Shown one piece after another: positions 1 through 6,542 of a DNA stretch of 6,542 nt (position 1 is the stretch's first letter; each line of letters begins with the position of its first letter). The notes under the pieces were generated by a model. The model had not been told where the DNA came from, did no database searches, and saw only the letters and a list, made by a program, of their open reading frames with translations. This stretch comes from Nitrospirota bacterium (GTDB lineage Bacteria > Nitrospirota > Nitrospiria > Nitrospirales > Nitrospiraceae): assembly GCA_020028595.1 (NCBI GenBank), contig JAIBHQ010000060.1, positions 1-6,542 on the forward strand. The letters run 5' to 3'. A program made the position numbers and the translations under genes.

Positions 1-110
1 TTGTCCGGCATGGGCAAGACCTCTGATCGAGATGTGCATGCGGCAAGCTGGATGGATATGACGGGTCATTTTTTCATCTTAGCGCAGGGGAAGTTTCAGC
101 AGTCTGCACC
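1..110. other. upstream flank, no supported gene
   Basis: Plus-strand frame 1 is open from the window edge to a TGA at 112-114 (37 codons), and could be the tail of a gene that ends at the terminator-like hairpin at 150-180. I recognise no family in its residues. The minus strand is also open from an ATG at 69 to the window edge (23 codons), with no Shine-Dalgarno. Neither reading is supported by similarity or codon pattern, so the stretch is left unassigned. Confidence 0.3.
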
Positions 111-139
111 TTGACTTCATCGACGGGGCTGAGTACGAT
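111..139 (+). promoter_or_regulatory. sigma70-type promoter for the gap operon
   Basis: A TTGACT -35 box lies at 111-116 and a TACGAT -10 box at 134-139, separated by exactly 17 bases. The matches to consensus are 5/6 and 4/6. Transcription would start near 146, giving a leader of about 73 bases before the gap ATG at 219. It is the best promoter seen upstream of the gap-pgk-tpiA-secG unit. Oddly, a terminator-like hairpin starts only a few bases after the predicted start site. No start-site data exist here, so this is a sequence-based prediction. Confidence 0.55.
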
Positions 140-149
140 GCGGCTCTCG

Positions 150-180
150 ATGCCGGTCCGCAAGTCGGCCGGCATTTTTT
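150..180 (+). terminator. intrinsic-terminator-like hairpin in gap leader
   Basis: ATGCCGG (150-156) pairs perfectly with CCGGCAT (169-175). The stem extends inward by a T-G wobble and a C-G pair, leaving a loop of about 8 bases. Six T residues follow at 175-180, which is the usual form of a Rho-independent terminator on the plus strand. It may end an upstream transcript entering from the left. Because it directly follows the predicted promoter start, it could instead act as an attenuator or a 5' stabilising hairpin for the gap mRNA. The structure is clear in the sequence; its role is not. Confidence 0.6.
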
Positions 181-197
181 ATTTGATGTACCCGTAA

Positions 198-1137
<940 letters not shown>

Positions 1138-1161
1138 TTTCGCGCTGATCGCGAGTTCGGA

Positions 1162-2361
1162 ATGAACCTGAAAAAGCAGACGATCGAGGACGTCAACCTG
1201 CGCGGCAAGCGCGTGCTGATTCGGGCCGACTTCAACGTCCCGCTCGACGACGCGCTCCAGATCACGGACGACACCCGCATCCGTTCCACGCTCCCGACCA
1301 TCAATCGCGCTGTCGACGAAGGCGCGAGAGTCATTCTCTGCTCGCACCTGGGCCGTCCCACGGGTCCGTCCGACCTGAAATTCAGTCTCGCGCCGGTCGC
1401 CAAACGTCTGCAGCGGCTGCTCGGCAAGGACGTCGCGTTCGCGCCGGACTGCATCGGCTCCGCTGCGGAAGCGCTGGTCGCCAGGATGAAACCGGGCGAC
1501 GTGCTGCTGCTGGAAAACCTGCGCTTTCACGCCGGCGAGGAAAATAACGACGAAGCGTTCTCGAAATCCCTGGCTGCGCTCACCGACGTCTACATCAACG
1601 ATGCCTTCGGCGCCGCGCACCGCGCGCACGCCTCCATCGTCGGCGTCCCGAAATTCGTCCCGGTGTCGGCCGCCGGCTATCTGCTCAAAAAAGAAATCGA
1701 GTACCTGGAAGGCGCTGTGGCCAATCCGATGCGGCCCTTCGTCGCCATCCTCGGCGGCGCGAAGGTGTCCGGGAAAATCGGCGTGATCGAAAATCTCGGC
1801 AAGCGCGTGGACAAGGTCATCATCGGCGGCGGCATGGCCTTCACCTTCATCAAAGCCATGGGAATGGAAATCGGCAACTCGCTGGTCGAAGACAACATGC
1901 TCGACTTTGCGCGCGGCATCCAGGAACACGCGATGTCGCGGGGCGTGAAGTTCTACCTGCCGGTGGACTGCGTCGTCGCGGCCAGCCGCGAGCCGGGCGC
2001 GGAAACCAAGCTCGTCCCGGTGCAGGAAATCCCGAAGGGCTGGTACGGGCTGGACATCGGCCCGGCCTCCGTCAAATTGTTCAGCGAAGCCGTCCAGAAC
2101 GCCAAAACGATTCTCTGGAACGGCCCGATGGGCCTGTTCGAAACGGACGCCTTTTCGCGCGGCACCTTCTCGCTCGCGCATGCCGTCTCCAATGCCTATG
2201 CGCTCACAATTGTCGGCGGAGGCGACACCGCCCTGGCCGTGCACCGCGCGGGCGAATCCGAAAGCATGTCGTTCATCTCCACCGGCGGCGGCGCGGCCCT
2301 GGAATTACTGGAAGGGAAAGAACTCCCCGGCCTGGCCGCCCTTCCCGCCAAGGACGCGTGA
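1162..2361 (+). CDS. pgk: phosphoglycerate kinase
   Basis: Cytosolic enzyme that transfers phosphate from 1,3-bisphosphoglycerate to ADP, giving 3-phosphoglycerate and ATP; it runs in reverse in gluconeogenesis. The 399 residues match the usual bacterial length (about 390-400). The N-terminal substrate domain shows RADFNVP (21-27), SHLGRP (61-66), LRFH (120-123) and HRAH (153-156). The C-terminal nucleotide domain shows [10 protein letters not shown] (198-207), WNGPMG (319-324), GGGD (352-355) and STGGGA (373-378). It begins 24 bases after the gap stop. The Shine-Dalgarno is weak (GCGAG at 1151-1155), so initiation may partly depend on ribosomes arriving from gap. If so, the gap frameshift, which stops translation early at 710, could lower pgk expression. 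The reading frame itself looks intact and functional. Confidence 0.97.
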   Translation: MNLKKQTIEDVNLRGKRVLIRADFNVPLDDALQITDDTRIRSTLPTINRAVDEGARVILCSHLGRPTGPSDLKFSLAPVAKRLQRLLGKDVAFAPDCIGSAAEALVARMKPGDVLLLENLRFHAGEENNDEAFSKSLAALTDVYINDAFGAAHRAHASIVGVPKFVPVSAAGYLLKKEIEYLEGAVANPMRPFVAILGGAKVSGKIGVIENLGKRVDKVIIGGGMAFTFIKAMGMEIGNSLVEDNMLDFARGIQEHAMSRGVKFYLPVDCVVAASREPGAETKLVPVQEIPKGWYGLDIGPASVKLFSEAVQNAKTILWNGPMGLFETDAFSRGTFSLAHAVSNAYALTIVGGGDTALAVHRAGESESMSFISTGGGAALELLEGKELPGLAALPAKDA

Positions 2362-2390
2362 ACATCGCTCTCGACCCGTCCACTCCATTT

Positions 2391-2395
2391 GAGGT
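2391..2395 (+). promoter_or_regulatory. tightly spaced RBS of tpiA
   Basis: GAGGT at 2391-2395 leaves only about 3-4 bases before a GTG start at 2399, closer than usual. A TGA in the same frame at 2390-2392 rules out any longer N-terminus. The next in-frame ATG would remove the catalytic Asn and Lys, so the GTG is effectively forced. Confidence 0.6.
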
Positions 2396-2398
2396 CCC

Positions 2399-3163
2399 GT
2401 GCGTCGGCACCTGATCGTCGGCAATTGGAAAATGTACAAGACGGCCGCTGAGGCCGCGGCATACGTGCGACGGCTGGCCGGGCTGGTACGCCAGAGCGCG
2501 AAGGTTGAGATCGTGCTGGCGCCGCCGTTTACCGCCCTCTCCGTGGCCGCCCTGCCGATCGCGCGCCGGTTCGTTTTTGCCGCGCAGGATCTGCATTGGG
2601 AGGATGAGGGCGCCTATACCGGGGAAATTTCCGCGCCGATGCTCACGACGCTGGGATGCCGCTACGTCATCCTGGGCCATTCCGAGCGGCGCCGGCTCTT
2701 CGGCGAAGACGACGCGGCGGTCAACAAGAAAGTCCTGGCCGCGCTCCGGCACGGGCTTCGCCCGATCCTCTGCATCGGCGAATCGCTGGCTGAACGGCAA
2801 CGCGGGCAAACAACCCGCGTGGTGCTCCGTCAACTGCAGAAAGGATTGCACGGCATTCCCAACGAGGCCGGCCGGCACCTGGTCATCGCGTACGAACCGG
2901 TGTGGGCCATCGGCACGGGCCAGGCGGCGGCGCCGAAGCAGATTGACGCCGTGCACCGGACTATTCGGGCCTGCGTCGCCCGTAAATGGGGACGAGTCGC
3001 CGCCGGGCGCCTGCGAATCCTGTACGGAGGCAGCGTGAAACCGGACAACATCATCGACTTTCTGGGAACAGCTGAGATCGACGGCGCATTGGTGGGCAGC
3101 GCTTGTCTCGATCCCAAGTCGTTTGCTAGAATCATCACCCAGACACAGTCCGCGAAACAGTAG
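2399..3163 (+). CDS. tpiA: triose-phosphate isomerase
   Basis: Cytosolic TIM-barrel enzyme that interconverts dihydroxyacetone phosphate and glyceraldehyde-3-phosphate, the substrate of GAPDH. The 254 residues fit the family norm (about 250). Visible features are GNWKM (8-12) with substrate-binding Asn9 and Lys11, ILGHSERR with catalytic His94, CIGE (125-128), the [10 protein letters not shown] segment with general base Glu166 and the flexible loop 6, and the phosphate-binding YGGSV (209-213). All expected catalytic residues are present. The GTG start at 2399 is forced by an upstream in-frame stop and the position of Asn9/Lys11. The gene lies 37 bases after pgk and 25 before secG, consistent with one operon. 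The last roughly 10 residues are Gln/Ser/Thr-rich and look like a non-conserved tail. Confidence 0.97.
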   Translation: MRRHLIVGNWKMYKTAAEAAAYVRRLAGLVRQSAKVEIVLAPPFTALSVAALPIARRFVFAAQDLHWEDEGAYTGEISAPMLTTLGCRYVILGHSERRRLFGEDDAAVNKKVLAALRHGLRPILCIGESLAERQRGQTTRVVLRQLQKGLHGIPNEAGRHLVIAYEPVWAIGTGQAAAPKQIDAVHRTIRACVARKWGRVAAGRLRILYGGSVKPDNIIDFLGTAEIDGALVGSACLDPKSFARIITQTQSAKQ

Positions 3164-3174
3164 CGCGCAAGAAC

Positions 3175-3184
3175 GAGGAAGGAG
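3175..3184 (+). promoter_or_regulatory. strong RBS of secG
   Basis: The purine-rich GAGGAAGGAG ends 4 bases before the ATG at 3189. It is the strongest Shine-Dalgarno in the operon. It selects 3189 over the in-frame TTG at 3123, which would add 22 residues overlapping tpiA. Confidence 0.75.
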
Positions 3185-3188
3185 CCCG

Positions 3189-3551
3189 ATGTATACGTTA
3201 GCCGTCGTGATTCACGTGTTGGTGTGTTTTCTGATGATCGCGTCCATCCTGCTGCAATCCGGCAAAGGCGCCGAGATCGGCGCGGCGTTCGGTGGCTCCA
3301 GCCAGACCGTCTTCGGCAGCCGCGGCCCGGGCACATTCCTCAGCAAAGTCACCGTCGCCGCCGCGATCGTGTTCATGTTCACATCTCTCGGCCTCGCGAT
3401 CCTGTCCAAGGAGCGAACCTTCTCCTCGACCGTCTTTGACATCAACAAGCAACAGTCGCCCGCCACGCCGGGCCATTCCGATGAGGCAAGCCACGACACC
3501 CCGGCTACCGGCACGGCGACACCACCGGCATCCGAACCGGCGAAACCGTAG
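3189..3551 (+). CDS. secG: preprotein translocase subunit SecG
   Basis: Small inner-membrane subunit that assists SecYEG/SecA in moving unfolded proteins across the membrane. The 120-residue product has two hydrophobic spans (about 4-22 and 54-73) joined by a conserved Gly-rich loop: LLQSGKGAEIGAAFGG, the classic SecG signature, then a FGSRGPGTFLSK segment. After the second span a polar tail (about 75-120) is rich in Pro, Thr, Ala and Ser. Such low-complexity tails vary within the family and are not needed to recognise it. The start is set by the strong RBS at 3175-3184 and by the family's usual beginning directly at the first span. Its position after tpiA is common in bacteria and reflects co-transcription more than a shared pathway. 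It is the last gene of the plus-strand unit. Confidence 0.93.
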   Translation: MYTLAVVIHVLVCFLMIASILLQSGKGAEIGAAFGGSSQTVFGSRGPGTFLSKVTVAAAIVFMFTSLGLAILSKERTFSSTVFDINKQQSPATPGHSDEASHDTPATGTATPPASEPAKP

Positions 3552-3561
3552 ATAGCCGAGA

Positions 3562-3657
3562 AGCCATCAGCGTCAGCCATCAGCCACCCACGCTGAAGGC
3601 AACACTACGTTGTCTTGTTAGAGCTGATAGCTGACGGCTGATTGCTGAAGGCTGGAA
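3562..3657. repeat. GCTGANN heptamer array forming a long hairpin
   Basis: The spacer between the convergent secG and ilvE genes holds phased 7-base units. On the plus strand, GCTGATA, GCTGACG, GCTGATT, GCTGAAG and GCTGGAA run without gaps from 3623 to 3657. The minus strand carries GCTGATG (3584-3578) and GCTGACG (3577-3571), then a further unit shifted by one base. A lone GCTGAAG sits at 3592-3598. The two arms are complementary: 3562-3584 pairs with 3623-3646, with two mismatches and one bulge. The loop is about 38 bases and contains a small CAAC/GTTG hairpin near 3600-3612. The placement suggests a bidirectional transcription end or a dispersed intergenic repeat. No clear T-run follows either arm, so it is not a standard intrinsic terminator. 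Confidence 0.75.
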
Positions 3658-3658
3658 T

Positions 3659-4573
3659 TTAGACGCGCGTGAGCCAGGAGACGTGCGTTTTATCTTCCCC
3701 GCGCACGATTTCGAAAAATGATTTCTGCAGCGCTTTGGTGATGGGACCGGGCTTCCCGCTGCCGATCTTCCGCCCGTCGAGTTCGCGCACCGGCGTCAGT
3801 TCCGCCGCAGTACCCGTGACGAACACTTCCTCCGCCACGTACATGGCATCGCGCGTGAACCGCTCCTCCGCCACGGGGATGTTGCGCTCGCGCGCGAGCT
3901 GCATCACGGAGCCGCGGGTGATCCCTTCCAGGATGGACGTCAGCGGCGTCGTGACCAACCGCCCGTTGCGGACGATGAACACGTTTTCACCGGTGCCTTC
4001 GGCCACGTAGCCGTCCGGGTCCAGCAGAATCGCCTCATCGTAGCCATCCGCCTTGACTTCGCGCTTGGCCAGGATGGAGTTGACGTAGTGGCCGGAAATC
4101 TTGGCGCGCGCCATGGCCGCGTTGACATGGTGGCGGGTGAATGTCGAGATCTTGGCGCGGATGCCCTTCTCCAGACCGTCTTCGCCCAGATACGTCCCCC
4201 ACTTCCAGGCGGCAATCGACACCTTGATCGGGTTGTCGCCCGGGTAGAGCCCCATCGCCCCGTAGCCGATGTAGGCCAGCGGGCGGATGTAGCAGGCATC
4301 CAGCTTGTTGACCCGCACGGTCTCCACGATCGCTTCCGAGATCTGCTTCTTGTCGTACGGCATCGTCATCATCGAGATGTGGGCCGACTCGAACAGGCGA
4401 TCCACGTGCTCCGGCAGGCGAAAGATCGCAGAGCCGCTCTTGCCCTTGTAGCACCGGATGCCCTCGAAGGCCGCGAGGCCATAATGGAGAGAATGGGTCA
4501 GGACGTGCACGGTCGCGTCCGCCCACTTGACGAACTTCCCGTCCATCCAAATTTTTTCGCTGGGTTCGAGCAT
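3659..4573 (-). CDS. ilvE: branched-chain amino acid aminotransferase
   Basis: PLP-dependent class IV (fold type IV) transaminase. It performs the last step of Val, Leu and Ile synthesis by transferring an amino group from glutamate to the branched 2-oxo acids, and the first step of their breakdown. The 304 residues match the usual IlvE size (about 300-310). Visible features are HYGLAAFEGIRCY (30-42), YIRPL with the conserved Arg97, the probable PLP Lys158 in ARAKISGHYVNS, EGTGENVF (192-199), TSILEGITR (212-220) and FVTGTAAELTPV (251-262). The ATG at 4573 is preferred over a longer reading from 4666 because of GAGGAG at 4589-4584, a promoter lying inside the longer reading, and the family's usual N-terminus (EKIWMDGKFV). 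It is a single-gene unit, convergent with secG and divergent from the kinase. A D-amino-acid or 4-amino-4-deoxychorismate enzyme of the same fold is less likely given length and motifs. Confidence 0.94.
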   Translation of the reverse strand: MLEPSEKIWMDGKFVKWADATVHVLTHSLHYGLAAFEGIRCYKGKSGSAIFRLPEHVDRLFESAHISMMTMPYDKKQISEAIVETVRVNKLDACYIRPLAYIGYGAMGLYPGDNPIKVSIAAWKWGTYLGEDGLEKGIRAKISTFTRHHVNAAMARAKISGHYVNSILAKREVKADGYDEAILLDPDGYVAEGTGENVFIVRNGRLVTTPLTSILEGITRGSVMQLARERNIPVAEERFTRDAMYVAEEVFVTGTAAELTPVRELDGRKIGSGKPGPITKALQKSFFEIVRGEDKTHVSWLTRV

Positions 4574-4583
4574 CGCGCGCACG

Positions 4584-4589
4584 CTCCTC
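4584..4589 (-). promoter_or_regulatory. RBS of ilvE
   Basis: On the minus strand GAGGAG lies 10 bases before the ATG at 4573. It decides the start against the longer in-frame extension to 4666. Confidence 0.65.
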
Positions 4590-4612
4590 GCAGACTGTCT
4601 AGAATGGATCGG

Positions 4613-4642
4613 ACTATAACAGCGCCCCCGAAGAACCGTCAA
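4613..4642 (-). promoter_or_regulatory. sigma70-type promoter of ilvE
   Basis: Read on the minus strand, a TTGACG -35 box (4642-4637) and a TATAGT -10 box (4618-4613) are separated by 18 bases; both match consensus at 5/6. The predicted start near 4606 gives a leader of about 33 bases. There is no room for an attenuator or T-box, so control, if any, would be at initiation. Confidence 0.65.
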
Positions 4643-4696
4643 GCATTCCGGCGCACCATGACACACCCGCAGGCCCGCTCCCGTTCACCGGGCCTC

Positions 4697-4722
4697 CAGT
4701 GAGCCCACAGTGAGCCTATATT
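4697..4722 (+). promoter_or_regulatory. putative kinase promoter with tandem 9-bp direct repeats
   Basis: The 9-base word CAGTGAGCC occurs twice, at 4697-4705 and 4708-4716, exactly 11 bases apart (one helical turn). The second copy abuts a TATATT -10-like box at 4717-4722. No good -35 hexamer is visible at the proper distance. Direct repeats at this spacing, covering where a -35 would sit, are typical of activator sites such as those of OmpR/PhoB-type response regulators. The gene served would be the kinase beginning 52 bases downstream. Support is pattern only. Confidence 0.35.
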
Positions 4723-4774
4723 AGATTGATTCGCTGGAGAACAATTAGGTAAGGTAGCGCCGCTCAATCCGATT

Positions 4775-6469
4775 ATGCCTGATCAACCACAGAAAATCGG
4801 CCGCTACGAAATCCGCGGCACCCTCGGCCAGGGCGCCATGGGCGTGGTCTATCGCGGGTGGGACACCCGCCTCGAGATGGACGTCGCCATCAAGGTGCTG
4901 CTGGCAGACCCCAAGGATCCCGCGACCAGCGAAGAGCTTAAGCGGCTCGTGCGGGAAGTCAAAATCAGCCGCGCGCTCAAGCACCTCAATATCGTGTCGG
5001 TCTACGACGTGGACGACGATGCGGCCACCGGCCGGACGTTCATCGTCATGGAATTCATCCAGGGCGTGCCGCTGGGATCATTGCACACGAAGAAAATCCT
5101 GAGCTTTCAGGAGACGGTCACCCTGGTCGGCCATGTGGCCAACGCGCTCGATTACGCGGCGCAGGCCGGCGTCGTCCATCGTGACATCAAGCCGGCGAAC
5201 ATTCTCGTGGACGTGGACTCCCTGACCCCGAAGCTCGTGGATTTCGGCGTCGCCCGGCTGCAAGGCGCCAACATGACCCAGGCACAGGCCATCCTGGGCA
5301 CGCCCCATTACATGTCGCCCGAGCAATGGCGAGGAGAAGTCGCAGACGGCCGCTCCGATTTGTTCTCGCTTGGCGTCGTCCTCTACGAATTGCTGACCAG
5401 CCAGAAGGCCTTCCCAGGCGATTCGCTGCCCGCGATCATGACGGCGGCGCTGGCCCCCAACACGCCAGTACCGCCGGCGGATGTGCGGCCGGGCGTCATT
5501 CCTCCCGCGCTCAGCCGCGTGGTCATGAGGGCATTGGCCAAAAATCCGAACGATCGCTTTGCCCGTGGAACCGAGATGGAAAAGGCGCTACTAAAAGCGC
5601 TCACGCAGCCACAAACCGCCGAACCACCGCAAGCCCCGGCGACGCCCCGCCTCGCGACATCGTCGCCACGCGCAACCCCATCTCCGGTCCAACCAACACC
5701 GGGATTCTCAAGCGGCGGCCTCGCATTGAAGGTCAGCGAACCGGCACAGCCGCAGCAATCAGATGGGCAGGACGCGGAAGAAGCCGGGGGCAGGAAATCC
5801 AGAAAAAGCGGTAAGAAATCGTTCCCGTCAGCCGCATTGATCGCGGGATTGCTGCTTGTCGTGCTGCCGGCAGTCGGCTGGCTTGGCTGGCCCATCGCCA
5901 AAGCCGCACTGATGCCGACCGTGGCGATTCATCTGGGCGTGCTGAGGCAGGCCCAGCAGGGCACGCCGTCCGTGCTGAAACAGGGCGATTCCCTCCTGCC
6001 CGGCGACCGGATGGCTGTCTACGTCAAGCCGAAAGACACGACCTATGTCTATGTGCTGCGAGTCTCGTCTTCAGGCGAAGTGACCAGGCTGTTTCCCGAT
6101 CCTGCCGTCACGCCGCAGGAGAATCCGGTGCTGGCCGGCACGGAACTCTGGCTCCCCGCCCCCAACAGCGTACGAGGATGGTTTTCTCTCAACGACAAGG
6201 CCGGGCAAAGCGAAGTCATCGTCATCGCCACCTCCGATCCGATCCGACGGCTCAGCGATCCGATCGGCCTCTTGTCGTTGATCGGCAGCGTCGGCCCAGG
6301 AACGGATGAGAAGTTGTTGAGCAACTTACCGCAGCTACAAGCCAAACTGACGGTGGGCCAGCATCGGGGCAGCTTCGCCGTTCAGGGTGGTTCCATCACG
6401 GCGCCGACTCATCTGTTGGAAGGTAACGGGCTGGGACTTTACTATCGGTTTCAGTTGAACCAGCTCTGA
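4775..6469 (+). CDS. membrane Ser/Thr protein kinase with DUF4384-like C-terminal domain
   Basis: Hanks-type (PknB-like) kinase predicted to phosphorylate Ser/Thr of cytosolic proteins. The kinase domain covers about 8-275: Gly loop GQGAMGVV (18-25), ATP-binding Lys40 in VAIK, helix-C Glu61, catalytic loop HRDIKPAN (135-142, an RD kinase), DFG (156-158), and GTPHYMSPEQ (175-184) at the end of the activation loop. All catalytic residues are present. A Pro/Ala/Thr-rich linker (about 279-340) leads to a basic patch (KSRKSGKK, 341-348), then one membrane span (about 352-375), placing the kinase inside and the last roughly 190 residues outside. That part resembles DUF4384: a GD-initiated strand (404 on), YVYVLRVSSSGEVTRLFPDP (424-443), then AGTELWLP (454-461). 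No PASTA repeats are seen. The ATG at 4775 sits just before the domain but has only a poor, distant purine stretch (GGTAAGG, 4748-4754). Substrates are unknown, and no phosphatase or partner gene is visible in the window. Confidence 0.9.
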   Translation: MPDQPQKIGRYEIRGTLGQGAMGVVYRGWDTRLEMDVAIKVLLADPKDPATSEELKRLVREVKISRALKHLNIVSVYDVDDDAATGRTFIVMEFIQGVPLGSLHTKKILSFQETVTLVGHVANALDYAAQAGVVHRDIKPANILVDVDSLTPKLVDFGVARLQGANMTQAQAILGTPHYMSPEQWRGEVADGRSDLFSLGVVLYELLTSQKAFPGDSLPAIMTAALAPNTPVPPADVRPGVIPPALSRVVMRALAKNPNDRFARGTEMEKALLKALTQPQTAEPPQAPATPRLATSSPRATPSPVQPTPGFSSGGLALKVSEPAQPQQSDGQDAEEAGGRKSRKSGKKSFPSAALIAGLLLVVLPAVGWLGWPIAKAALMPTVAIHLGVLRQAQQGTPSVLKQGDSLLPGDRMAVYVKPKDTTYVYVLRVSSSGEVTRLFPDPAVTPQENPVLAGTELWLPAPNSVRGWFSLNDKAGQSEVIVIATSDPIRRLSDPIGLLSLIGSVGPGTDEKLLSNLPQLQAKLTVGQHRGSFAVQGGSITAPTHLLEGNGLGLYYRFQLNQL

Positions 6470-6473
6470 TTGA

Positions 6474-6501
6474 GCTGTTCGCTACTCGCTACCAGCTACT
6501 T
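6474..6501 (+). repeat. short GCTNNNN heptamer array after the kinase
   Basis: Four ungapped 7-base units follow the kinase stop by a few bases: GCTGTTC (6474-6480), GCTACTC (6481-6487), GCTACCA (6488-6494) and GCTACTT (6495-6501). Period and leading GCT match the array between secG and ilvE, though the remaining bases differ. No hairpin partner is seen before the window ends. The final 41 bases hold no recognisable gene. Confidence 0.5.
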
Positions 6502-6542
6502 CTTTCCCAGCACGCACCACATTCGTCGTGTCTGTGATTTCT

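Noticed and set aside
2273..2956. 227-codon minus-strand open frame opposite tpiA
   Set aside because: It is an antisense shadow of tpiA and the pgk end, with no RBS or recognisable domain.
3123..3188. N-terminal extension of secG from TTG 3123
   Set aside because: It overlaps tpiA by about 40 bases, adds a polar segment before the first membrane span, and ignores the strong RBS at 3175-3184.
4574..4666. N-terminal extension of ilvE by 31 residues
   Set aside because: The extension includes the predicted promoter and RBS, and its residues are unlike IlvE. The family begins near the ATG at 4573.
4088..4702. 204-codon plus-strand open frame opposite ilvE
   Set aside because: It is antisense to the well-supported ilvE, has an atypical composition and runs through the ilvE promoter.
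5326..5814. 162-codon plus-strand open frame inside the kinase gene
   Set aside because: It is an out-of-frame Arg-rich shadow within the kinase domain and linker, with no independent support.
6500..6542. Minus-strand gene end entering from the right edge
   Set aside because: Several minus frames are open for 13-20 codons and stop within or near the heptamer array. A convergent gene is plausible by analogy with secG/ilvE, but the stretch is too short to identify.

Overview
The window is about 6.5 kb of GC-rich bacterial chromosome. It reads as ordinary core-metabolism DNA with one striking defect. Gene order (gap-pgk-tpiA-secG, then a convergent ilvE and a divergent membrane Ser/Thr kinase), the base composition and the protein style suggest a Nitrospira-like member of the Nitrospirota. 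That assignment is a judgement from memory of such genomes, not a search result.

Layout. Positions 1-218 are a leader region with no convincing gene. It holds a good sigma70-type promoter (111-139), followed at once by a terminator-like hairpin with a T-run (150-180). A plus-strand unit follows: gap (219-1137), pgk (1162-2361), tpiA (2399-3163) and secG (3189-3551). Gaps between genes are 24 to 37 bases, so they are probably co-transcribed. The first three encode consecutive enzymes of the triose-phosphate part of glycolysis/gluconeogenesis. SecG is an accessory subunit of the SecYEG translocon and a common neighbour of tpiA. Between secG and the convergent ilvE is a roughly 110-base spacer filled with heptamer repeats (GCTGANN) that form a long imperfect hairpin. 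ilvE (4573 down to 3659, minus strand) encodes a branched-chain aminotransferase and has its own clear promoter and Shine-Dalgarno. A 201-base divergent region then leads to a 564-residue Ser/Thr kinase (4775-6469) with one membrane span and a DUF4384-like outer domain. After the kinase, a second short heptamer array (GCTNNNN) begins and the window ends without another recognisable gene.

The main anomaly is in gap. The N-terminal and C-terminal parts of GAPDH are both well preserved but lie in different frames. About 29 residues between them are missing, including the Ser-Cys-Thr-Thr-Asn active-site segment. As given, the sequence cannot encode a working phosphorylating GAPDH. This is either a very recent deletion allele or an assembly/sequence error. 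I did not find a clearly novel multi-gene system here. The most unusual items are the gap lesion, the promoter/terminator overlap before it, and the two phased heptamer arrays.
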